Assembly: GCA_023667365.1 (NCBI GenBank)
Contig: JAMPAG010000001.1
Coordinates: 1 to 39,688, forward strand
Reading direction: 5' to 3'
Length of the DNA: 39,688 bases
DNA from: a bacterium
Lineage (GTDB): Bacteria > Bacillota > Clostridia > Lachnospirales > Lachnospiraceae
The notes beneath the pieces are model-generated. The model saw only the letters and a program-made list of their open reading frames with translations, ran no database searches and was not told where the DNA came from. Position numbers and translations under genes: made by a program. Of the stretch, positions 6,758 to 13,734 are shown piece after piece. Each line of letters starts with the position of its first letter. The stretch's first letter is position 1.

Positions 6758-7846
6758 ATGATATCGAATCAAATTTTACAGAATACGATAGATGGGCTGA
6801 AAGCGATCGCGCGCACGGAGCTATGCGTCATGGATACGGACGGAAAGGTTGTGGCGGCGACGGATGACAGGATGGAGAACGGCAGACAGGATGTGCTGGA
6901 GTTTGCCGCGTCCCCGGCGGACAGTCAGGAGATACAGGGTTCCCAGTTCTTTAAGATTTATGATGAACAGCAGCTGGAATATATTCTGGTGATCACCGGC
7001 GCGGGAGAGAACCTTTACATGGTCGGCAAGATGGCGGCGTTTCAAATCCAGAATCTGCTCGTCGCATACAAGGAGCGGTTTGATAAAGATAATTTCATCA
7101 AAAACCTGCTTTTGGATAACCTTTTGCTCGTGGACATTTACAGCCGCGCGAAGAAACTGCATATTCAGACGGATGCAAAGCGCGTAGCGATGATCGTGGA
7201 ATCGGAGCGGGGCAGGGACAATAATGTGCTGGAACTGCTGCGCGTTTACTTCGGTGCGAACAGCAAGGAGTTTGTGACCGCCGTTGACGAGAACAGCGTG
7301 ATCGTCGTGAAGGAATTGGAGGAAGAAGACCACGGGCTGGAGCTGGAAAGGGAGGCAAAGGAAATGGCGGCGTATCTCGTGCGGGAGGGCATTGAGCATA
7401 CGCGGATCTCCTACGGCACGGTCGTCGGGGAGATTAAGGAGGTCAGCCGCTCTTACAAGGAAGCAAAGATGGCGCTGGATGTCGGAAAGATCTTTTTTGA
7501 TGAGAGAGAGATCATTGCCTATTCCGAACTGGGGATCGGCAGATTGATCTATCAGCTTCCGATCCCGCTCTGCAAGATGTTTATCAGGGAGATCTTTGGC
7601 AACAGGAGTCCGGATGAGTTTGACGAGGAGACGCTGACGACAATCTACAAATTTTTCGAGAATAGTCTGAACGTGTCGGAGACGTCACGGCAGCTTTTTA
7701 TCCACCGCAACACGCTTGTGTACCGACTGGATAAACTGCAGAAGGGAACCGGTTTGGATCTGCGTGTGTTTGAGGATGCCATCACGTTTAAGATCGCGCT
7801 GATGGTCGTCAAATACATGAAATATATGGAAAACTTTGAGTACTAA
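6758..7846 (+). CDS. CdaR/PucR-type transcriptional regulator
   Basis: A 362-residue regulator. Residues 1-115 look like a shortened sugar-diacid-recognition domain (QNTIDGLKAIARTELCVMDTDGKVVAATD ... VGKMAAFQIQNLLVAYKE). A middle section of about 130 residues (KRVAMIVESERG ... RISYGTVVGEIKEVSRSYKEAKMALDVGK) is the GGDEF-like linker found in CdaR proteins. The C-terminal 60 residues are the PucR helix-turn-helix (LTTIYKFFENSLNVSETSRQLFIHRNTLVYRLDKLQKGTGLDLR). AGGGGAG lies 9 bases before the ATG. It directly precedes ftsE with only 25 bases between them, so it may be co-transcribed with the division genes. Its ligand and targets are unknown. The preceding 220 bases are AT-rich and hold the divergent yjfB promoter. 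Confidence 0.87.
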   Translation: MISNQILQNTIDGLKAIARTELCVMDTDGKVVAATDDRMENGRQDVLEFAASPADSQEIQGSQFFKIYDEQQLEYILVITGAGENLYMVGKMAAFQIQNLLVAYKERFDKDNFIKNLLLDNLLLVDIYSRAKKLHIQTDAKRVAMIVESERGRDNNVLELLRVYFGANSKEFVTAVDENSVIVVKELEEEDHGLELEREAKEMAAYLVREGIEHTRISYGTVVGEIKEVSRSYKEAKMALDVGKIFFDEREIIAYSELGIGRLIYQLPIPLCKMFIREIFGNRSPDEFDEETLTTIYKFFENSLNVSETSRQLFIHRNTLVYRLDKLQKGTGLDLRVFEDAITFKIALMVVKYMKYMENFEY

Positions 7847-7871
7847 AGTGTGAAGAAAGGCTGGAGAAACA

Positions 7872-9035
7872 TTGAGAGAAGACACGAATGCAATGCGGTC
7901 TAAGGAGGAATCACAGGCGGGAGATACGGTAAGGCAGAGGTCTGCGGCATCGTCGGGCGCGCCGGCACAGACAAGAGAGGCGTCACAGGGAAAAGGATCG
8001 GCACAGTCAGGAGCATCGGTACAGGCGAGAGCGTCGTCGCGGACCGGGGCGCCGGTCAGGACGAGAACGCCGTCCCAGGCGGGAACGCAGGAACAGGTGA
8101 GAATGCTGTCCCAGACGGGAATGCAGGAACAGGCGAGAACGCCGTCGCGGACAGGAGCGCAGGCGCAGACAAGAACGGTATCGCGGACAGGAGCGTCATC
8201 GCAGACCAGGTCCACATCCCAATCCATGACCGGGGGGGAACGGGATCAGCAGCAAAGAACGGGCGTGGCGGCGCGCAGACAGGCGGAGGAGCTGCCGCCA
8301 AAGGCGGTACGGGGAAGAAAAAAGAAGAAAGCCGCTCTGCCGGAGGAAGTCATCGTTCTGGATCATGTGGTCAAGTCCTATTCGACGGGAGCGCCTGCCC
8401 TGAACGGGATTTCCTTGAAGGTCAGACGCGGAGAATTCGTATTTATCGTGGGGGACAGCGGATCAGGAAAATCGACGCTCATCAAACTGCTGCTGCGTGA
8501 ACTGCTCCCGACGGAAGGCGGCATTTCGGTCAACGGGACGAATGTGGTGCGCCTGCGCCGCCGGAAAATACCGAAGTTCAGGCGGGGCATCGGCGTCGTG
8601 TTTCAGGACTTCCGGCTTTTGAAGGACCGCAATGTATATGATAACGTCGCGTTTGCACAGCTTGTCATTCAGGCGAAAGCGCGCGACATCCGCAAGAACG
8701 TACCGATGATGCTTTCCCTTGTGGGGCTCGCGGGAAAATACAAGGCAAAGCCGAAGCAGCTTTCGGGAGGCGAGCAGCAGCGCGTGGCGTTAGCGAGAGC
8801 GCTTGTCAACAATCCGCCGATCCTGCTCGCGGATGAGCCGACGGGAAATCTTGATCCCAAAAATTCATGGGAGATCATGAAGCTGTTGGAGGAGATCAAC
8901 GAAAAAGGTACAACGGTACTCGTCGTTACGCATAACCGGGAAATCGTCAACGCCATGAAGAAGCGTGTCATTACCATGAAAAAGGGAGTTATCGTAAGCG
9001 ACGAAGAGCAGGGAGCATATATCGATGAGGATTAG
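7872..9035 (+). CDS. ftsE: FtsE cell-division ABC ATPase with a repetitive N-terminal extension
   Basis: A 387-residue protein from a TTG start (ctggag upstream). Residues about 160-387 are a complete FtsE ATPase: Walker A GDSGSGKST (194-202), Q-loop FQDFRLL, signature LSGGEQQR (297-304), Walker B ILLADEP (317-323), H-loop His354. FtsE with FtsX forms a membrane complex that controls peptidoglycan hydrolases at division. The first 158 residues are not part of the family: they are rich in Ser, Thr, Gln, Arg and Ala, with five 12-residue repeats at 53-112, and end in a basic stretch (KAVRGRKKKKAALPEE). FtsE proteins are usually near 230 residues. A shorter product could begin at the in-frame ATG coding Met119, but no strong binding site was seen there. 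It overlaps ftsX by 11 bases. Confidence 0.93.
   Translation: MREDTNAMRSKEESQAGDTVRQRSAASSGAPAQTREASQGKGSAQSGASVQARASSRTGAPVRTRTPSQAGTQEQVRMLSQTGMQEQARTPSRTGAQAQTRTVSRTGASSQTRSTSQSMTGGERDQQQRTGVAARRQAEELPPKAVRGRKKKKAALPEEVIVLDHVVKSYSTGAPALNGISLKVRRGEFVFIVGDSGSGKSTLIKLLLRELLPTEGGISVNGTNVVRLRRRKIPKFRRGIGVVFQDFRLLKDRNVYDNVAFAQLVIQAKARDIRKNVPMMLSLVGLAGKYKAKPKQLSGGEQQRVALARALVNNPPILLADEPTGNLDPKNSWEIMKLLEEINEKGTTVLVVTHNREIVNAMKKRVITMKKGVIVSDEEQGAYIDED
8028..8207 (+). repeat. Five 36-base tandem repeats inside ftsE
   Basis: The stretch encodes five consecutive imperfect 12-residue units, R-x-x-S-(R/Q)-(T/A)-G-x-x-x-(Q/R)-x: RASSRTGAPVRT, RTPSQAGTQEQV, RMLSQTGMQEQA, RTPSRTGAQAQT, RTVSRTGASSQT, followed by a partial unit RSTSQS. 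The repeats are in frame, so copy-number change would lengthen or shorten the FtsE extension without breaking the gene. Confidence 0.9.
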
Positions 9036-9924
9036 TACGCTATTCTATACAATCAAGCAGGGATTCAGGAATATTCTGCGCAACAAGTGGTTTTCTTTGG
9101 CGTCCATCATGACGACCAGCGCGTGTCTGTTTTTATTCGGCGTTTTTTTCTGTATCCTGACCAATTTTCAAAATATCGTGAGGACGGCGCAGGAGGGCGT
9201 CTGCGTCACGATCTTTTTTGACCAGGACACGGAGATCACGCGCAAGGAGGAGATCGGCAGGCTGCTGCTTGCCCGCCCGGAGGTCAAGGATGTGTATTAT
9301 GTATCCCCGGAGGAGGCATGGGAATCCTTTTCCAAGGATTATTTTGGAGAGGAGTACGCTGCGGGCTTTACGGAAAATCCGCTGCAATATTCCGATAATT
9401 TCCAGATCTTTATGAATGATGTTTCCATGCAGAGCGCGCTCGTCACCTATGTGAAGTCGCTCGATCATGTGCGCAAAGTGAATGAGTCGGCGATCACCGC
9501 CAATATGCTGTCGGGGATGAATTCGCTGGTGTCTTACGTGACAATCGCGATCATTGCGCTCCTGCTCTTTGTGTCGATCTTTTTGATCAGCAATACGGTC
9601 ATGATCGGTATTTCTGTCCGAAAAGAGGAAATTTCCATCATGAAATATATTGGGGCAACGGACTTTTTTGTGCGGGCGCCGTTTGTCGTGGAGGGCATGA
9701 TGATCGGACTGATCGGATCGTTCATTCCGCTTGCGCTCATTTACGAGCTGTACAACCGGGTGATCCTCTATGTGACGGAGCGGTTTTCCATGCTGGAAAG
9801 TCTGATGCATTTTTTGGATGTGAAAGAGGTGTTTACGATACTTGCGCCGGTCTCAATGGGAATCGGAGTCGGTATTGGTCTGCTCGGAAGCGTCGTGACG
9901 GTACGAAGACATCTGCGTGTCTAA
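9025..9924 (+). CDS. ftsX: FtsX cell-division membrane protein
   Basis: A 299-residue FtsX. Seen: the conserved opening IKQGFRNILRNKWFSLASIMTTSACLFLFGVFFCI (cytoplasmic start and first membrane segment), an extracellular domain of about 120 residues with VCVTIFFDQDTEITRKEEIG and DVYYVSPEEAWESFSKDYF, then three more membrane segments (ITIAIIALLLFVSIFLISNTV; APFVVEGMMIGLIGSFIPLALIYELYN; FTILAPVSMGIGVGIGLLGSVV). The cytoplasmic loop RKEEISIMKYIGATDFFVRAPF is the family coupling helix. It lacks nucleotide-binding motifs, as expected. It works with FtsE and, by position, activates the M23 hydrolase 18 bases downstream. Start within the ftsE end gives tight co-translation. Confidence 0.96.
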   Translation: MRISTLFYTIKQGFRNILRNKWFSLASIMTTSACLFLFGVFFCILTNFQNIVRTAQEGVCVTIFFDQDTEITRKEEIGRLLLARPEVKDVYYVSPEEAWESFSKDYFGEEYAAGFTENPLQYSDNFQIFMNDVSMQSALVTYVKSLDHVRKVNESAITANMLSGMNSLVSYVTIAIIALLLFVSIFLISNTVMIGISVRKEEISIMKYIGATDFFVRAPFVVEGMMIGLIGSFIPLALIYELYNRVILYVTERFSMLESLMHFLDVKEVFTILAPVSMGIGVGIGLLGSVVTVRRHLRV

Positions 9925-9942
9925 AAGGAGCTGGCGGTTGCG

Positions 9943-11178
9943 ATGAAACTTAGGATAAAAAAGAAAATCGAAAAAATCGTCTGCCTTGTTCTGCTCGCAG
10001 CGCTGTTTATGCCGCAGGGCGAATTTGAGAGCAGGGCGAGCAGCAATGCGCTGACAAACGATTACATCAAGGGAAAAGAAGAGGAGATCCAGCAGATCCA
10101 GCAGGAACAGGAGGCGCTTCAGCAGGGGATTACGGATACGCAGAAGCTGCTGGAACGGTTAAAGCAGCAGCAGGAGGATCTGTATCTCTATGCGCAGCAG
10201 GTCGATGCGATCCTCTTAGAACTGGATGAAAAGATCTCGCAGCTCAACGATCAGATCACCATTAAGGAGATCGAGATCGAACAGACGAAGGAGGAGCTTG
10301 CCGAAGCGCAGGAGACCGAACGCCAGCAGTATGAGGCGATGAAGGTGCGCATCCGCTTCATGTATGAGGAGGGGGACTCTTATTATCTGGAAATGCTCTT
10401 TTCGGCGACAGGTCTGGCGGACATGCTGAATAAAGCGGATTATATCGAAGCGATTTCCGTATATGACAGAAGGAAGCTGGATGAATACATCCTCAATGAA
10501 CAGTTGATCGAGATATGCCAGCAGGAATTAGAAGTGCAGGAAGCGGCGCTGCAGACGCAGCGGGAGGGCGTGATCGCGGAGCAGGAGGCGCAGCAGGAGC
10601 TTAGGGAGCAGGCGGAACGCGAGATTGCCAGCAGGCAGAATCAGATCAATGAAGAAACGGAGACGCTGGCACAGCAGAGAGCGAAACTGGAGGCGCAGAC
10701 CGAGACGATCGAAGCGATCGAAGCGCAGATCGCCGCAGAGAAGAAGCGGCTTCAGGAGCAGAACCAGCCGCAGCAGACGTATGACGGCGGCGCGTTTTTA
10801 TGGCCGTGTCCGAGTACGAAATTGATTACTTCGGAGTTTGGATGGCGTCCGCATCCGGTCCTGCATTACGACAAGTTTCATAACGGCATTGATATTGGAG
10901 CCAGACATGGCGCGCCCATTCTTGCGGCATATGACGGCAGAGTGGTGGCGGCATCCTACACAAGTGCGATGGGAAATTACATTATGATCGACCATGGCGG
11001 CGGGCTTTATACGATTTACATGCATTGCTCCCAGCTCTATGTCGCGGAGGGGACGTATGTGGTGCGCGGTGAACAGATCGCGGCGGTCGGTGCGACCGGT
11101 ATAGTGACGGGAGCGCATTTGCACTTTTCGGTGCGCTTAAACGGAGAATATGTGAATCCGCTTAATTATGTTTCTTAA
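9943..11178 (+). CDS. EnvC/PcsB-like M23 (LytM) peptidoglycan hydrolase or activator
   Basis: A 411-residue secreted protein. Residues 1-35 form a signal peptide (KKKIEKIVCLVLLAALFMPQG, then small residues). Residues about 45-270 are a long coiled coil rich in Gln, Glu and Lys, including the typical RQQYEAMKVRIRFMYEEGDSYYLEMLFSATGLADMLNKADY. Residues about 290-411 are an M23 domain (TSEFGWRPHPVLHYDKFHNGIDIGA). The zinc ligands are kept: His313 and Asp317 in HNGID, and His394 in HLHF, with His392 as the catalytic partner; the domain is therefore probably an active endopeptidase, unlike E. coli EnvC. The position right after ftsEX matches the FtsEX-controlled hydrolase arrangement. Confidence 0.92.
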   Translation: MKLRIKKKIEKIVCLVLLAALFMPQGEFESRASSNALTNDYIKGKEEEIQQIQQEQEALQQGITDTQKLLERLKQQQEDLYLYAQQVDAILLELDEKISQLNDQITIKEIEIEQTKEELAEAQETERQQYEAMKVRIRFMYEEGDSYYLEMLFSATGLADMLNKADYIEAISVYDRRKLDEYILNEQLIEICQQELEVQEAALQTQREGVIAEQEAQQELREQAEREIASRQNQINEETETLAQQRAKLEAQTETIEAIEAQIAAEKKRLQEQNQPQQTYDGGAFLWPCPSTKLITSEFGWRPHPVLHYDKFHNGIDIGARHGAPILAAYDGRVVAASYTSAMGNYIMIDHGGGLYTIYMHCSQLYVAEGTYVVRGEQIAAVGATGIVTGAHLHFSVRLNGEYVNPLNYVS

Positions 11179-11301
11179 GGCGGTGTCTGTCAGGAACGGA
11201 TTGCAGCGGACGCCGCAAAAGGATGGAGGCAACCATATTCAGCGTTGTCTTTGCATAAAATGATAAGGAACAAACGATGTTCAGCAGAAAGAAGAATGAA
11301 A

Positions 11302-12597
11302 ATGGATCAGTTTGAAATGCAGACGGAAACGGAACAACAAAAAGAACAGCAAAAAAAACAGGAAGAAAAACGGGAGCGCCGGTATTATCTGACGGGAGTC
11401 CTGACGGGGCTCTTGGCAGCCGCGCTGATCGTCGGAATTGTTTTTTTAGTGCGGGATGTGCGGACAAACAAAGATCAGAGCGCCCAGACGCAGGCGCAGG
11501 AGTCCGATTCGGTCGTCAGCGAGGCGGCGACTTATAAGCTCGGCGTGTTACAGGATGCGATCGAAAAATATTATCTGGAAGATGTGGACGCGCAGGTGCT
11601 GGAAGAAGGCATGTATGCGGGGCTTTTGGACGCGCTCGGCGATCCCTATTCCGTCTATTATACGGCGGAGGAACTTCAGGAAATCTATGACAAGACACGC
11701 GGCGTCTATTATGGAATCGGCGCCTATATCGGAATGGACACGACGACAGGGTATGCCGTGATTACCAAGCTGATCGAGAATACGCCGGCGGCGGCGAGCG
11801 AGCTGCAGCCGGGCGACCTGATCTATCAGGTGGAGGGCGAGGATGTCTACGGTATGGACACATCCGAGATCGTCGCAAAGATCAAAGGCGAGGAGGGAAC
11901 GCCTGTCACGATGACGGTGGCGCGCGCAAGCGGAGTCGGCTACGAATATATCGACGTCACGATCACGCGTGCGAAGATCAACAGCCCGACCGTGGAGTTC
12001 AGGATGCTGGAGAATGACATTGCTTATATCGAGATCACGGAATTTGACGATATTACATTAGAACAATTTAACGAGGCGCTTGCAGAGGCGCGCGGCAGCA
12101 ATATGAAAGGACTGATCTTAGATCTGCGCGGCAATCCGGGCGGTAATCTGACAACGGTTGTCGAGATCGCAAAAAAAATACTGCCGGAGGGAATGATTGT
12201 TTATACAGAGGATAAGTACGGTGAGCGCGAGGAGTATGTCTGCGACGGCGCAGCGCCGTTGGGGCTGCCGCTCGTGGTGCTCATTGACGGCAACAGCGCG
12301 AGCGCGTCGGAGATTCTCGCAGGCGCGATCAAAGATTACGGCGTCGGAACGCTTGTTGGGACAACGACGTTCGGGAAGGGCATTGTACAGCGGATCATGC
12401 AGCTCACGGACGGTTCGGCGATCAAGCTGACAATCAGCAAATATTATACGCCGAACGGCTACAATATTCACGGTATCGGCATTGCGCCGGATGTCGAAGT
12501 GCCGTATGACGCGGAGTTGTACCGCAGCGAGGATCGGGATAACCAGTTAGAGGAAGCGACCCGCATCATGAATGAAATGCTGGGCGCGGCGGAATAA
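11302..12597 (+). CDS. S41-family C-terminal processing peptidase (CtpA-like)
   Basis: A membrane-anchored periplasm-facing serine protease with a PDZ domain. With the start at 11302 it has 431 residues: a Gln/Glu-rich cytoplasmic start, one membrane segment (TGVLTGLLAAALIVGIVFLV), the S41 N-terminal helix bundle (LGVLQDAIEKYYLEDV ... GLLDALGDPYSVYYTAEE), PDZ (about 130-205, AAASELQPGDLIYQVEGEDV), and the tail-specific protease core. The catalytic Ser is at 334 (NSASASE) and Lys at 359 (FGKG), 25 residues apart as in Prc/CtpA. The start is uncertain: 11296 and 11302 (MKMD) are the best in-frame ATGs with AAAGAAG upstream; a TTG at 11245 has no well-placed binding site. Its position behind ftsEX and the M23 gene suggests trimming of cell-wall enzymes. 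Confidence 0.9.
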   Translation: MDQFEMQTETEQQKEQQKKQEEKRERRYYLTGVLTGLLAAALIVGIVFLVRDVRTNKDQSAQTQAQESDSVVSEAATYKLGVLQDAIEKYYLEDVDAQVLEEGMYAGLLDALGDPYSVYYTAEELQEIYDKTRGVYYGIGAYIGMDTTTGYAVITKLIENTPAAASELQPGDLIYQVEGEDVYGMDTSEIVAKIKGEEGTPVTMTVARASGVGYEYIDVTITRAKINSPTVEFRMLENDIAYIEITEFDDITLEQFNEALAEARGSNMKGLILDLRGNPGGNLTTVVEIAKKILPEGMIVYTEDKYGEREEYVCDGAAPLGLPLVVLIDGNSASASEILAGAIKDYGVGTLVGTTTFGKGIVQRIMQLTDGSAIKLTISKYYTPNGYNIHGIGIAPDVEVPYDAELYRSEDRDNQLEEATRIMNEMLGAAE

Positions 12598-12615
12598 GAA
12601 AACAGGAGAACAGAC

Positions 12616-13731
12616 ATGAAATACGATTATCTGATCGTGGGAGCCGGGCTGTTCGGCGCGGTGTTCGCACATGAGATGAAGCAGAAGGGAAAACGCTGTC
12701 TGGTCATTGACAGGCGGGAGCACATTGCGGGCAATATTTATACGGAAGAAATTGAGGGCATTCAGGTCCATCGTTACGGCGCGCACATTTTTCATACTTC
12801 CGATCAAAAAGTATGGAAATACATCAATCGTTTCGCGGAATTTAATCATTATGTGAATTCGCCGATCGCCGTATATGGGAAGGAGCTTTACAATCTTCCT
12901 TTTAATATGAATACATTCAGCAAGCTGTGGGGGATCCGGACGCCCGCCGAGGCGAAGGCACTGATTGAGGAGCAGATCGCGCAGGCAGGGATCGGGGAGC
13001 CGAAGAATTTGGAGGAGCAGGCGATCTCCCTTGCAGGGCGCGACGTGTATGAGAAATTGGTAAAGGGCTACACGGAAAAACAGTGGGGAAGGGATTGTAA
13101 GGAGCTTCCCGCTTTTATCATCAAGCGTCTGCCGCTCCGGTTTACGTATGATAATAACTATTTTAACGATGCGTACCAGGGAATTCCGAAGGGAGGCTAC
13201 ACGGCGGTCGTACAGAAATTATTGGAAGATATTCCGGTGAGAACGGGCATTTCTTATCGGGAGTTTCTTGCGCAGAACGAGTCCGGCGAAGACGGCGATT
13301 CGTTTGCACGCGTGCTCTATACGGGAATGATCGACGAATATTTTGATTATTGCTATGGCGCGTTGGAATACCGTTCCCTGCGGTTTGAAACGGAATTGCT
13401 CAAGGACTGCGATAATTATCAGGGAAATGCGGTCGTCAATTATACGGAGCGCAGCGTGCCGTACACGCGTGTCATCGAGCATAAACATTTTGAGTTCGGT
13501 ACGCAGCCCGTGACTGTCATCACGCGCGAATATCCCTGTGAGTGGAAGAAGGGCGACGAACCTTACTACCCGATGAATGATGAAAAAAACGATGCGCTCT
13601 TTGCGCGTTACCGAAAGCTCGCGGAGGAGCAGGACCGCGTGCTGTTTGGCGGCAGGCTCGGTCAGTACCGCTATTATGACATGGATAAGGTGATTGCGGA
13701 GGCGCTTCTGATGGCGGAAAAGGAAGGATAA
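12616..13731 (+). CDS. glf: UDP-galactopyranose mutase
   Basis: A 371-residue flavoenzyme that interconverts UDP-galactopyranose and UDP-galactofuranose, the donor for galactofuranose in surface polysaccharides. Seen: the FAD-binding opening DYLIVGAGLFGAVFAHEMKQKGKRCLVIDRREHIAGN, the family signature YGAHIFHTSDQKVWKYINRF, LPFNMNTFSKLWG, the active-site stretch KGYTEKQWGRDCKELPAFIIKRLPLRFTYDNNYFNDAYQGIPKGGY and the C-terminal LFGGRLGQYRYYDMDKVIAEAL with the conserved Arg and Tyr residues. Length matches the family. AGGAGA precedes the ATG. It lies between the S41 peptidase (18 bases) and the Maf-like gene (3 bases), which makes a single transcription unit likely. Confidence 0.96.
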   Translation: MKYDYLIVGAGLFGAVFAHEMKQKGKRCLVIDRREHIAGNIYTEEIEGIQVHRYGAHIFHTSDQKVWKYINRFAEFNHYVNSPIAVYGKELYNLPFNMNTFSKLWGIRTPAEAKALIEEQIAQAGIGEPKNLEEQAISLAGRDVYEKLVKGYTEKQWGRDCKELPAFIIKRLPLRFTYDNNYFNDAYQGIPKGGYTAVVQKLLEDIPVRTGISYREFLAQNESGEDGDSFARVLYTGMIDEYFDYCYGALEYRSLRFETELLKDCDNYQGNAVVNYTERSVPYTRVIEHKHFEFGTQPVTVITREYPCEWKKGDEPYYPMNDEKNDALFARYRKLAEEQDRVLFGGRLGQYRYYDMDKVIAEALLMAEKEG

Positions 13732-13734
13732 CAC

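Noticed and set aside
8028..8207. Possible CRISPR array (36-base periodicity)
   Set aside because: Units are contiguous and imperfect with no spacers between conserved repeats, and they are in frame within ftsE.
7685..8227. Repetitive 180-codon minus-strand frame with Cys/Asp/Val units
   Set aside because: It mirrors the 36-base repeats of the ftsE extension; the plus-strand frame continues into a true ATPase, so the plus strand is the coding one.
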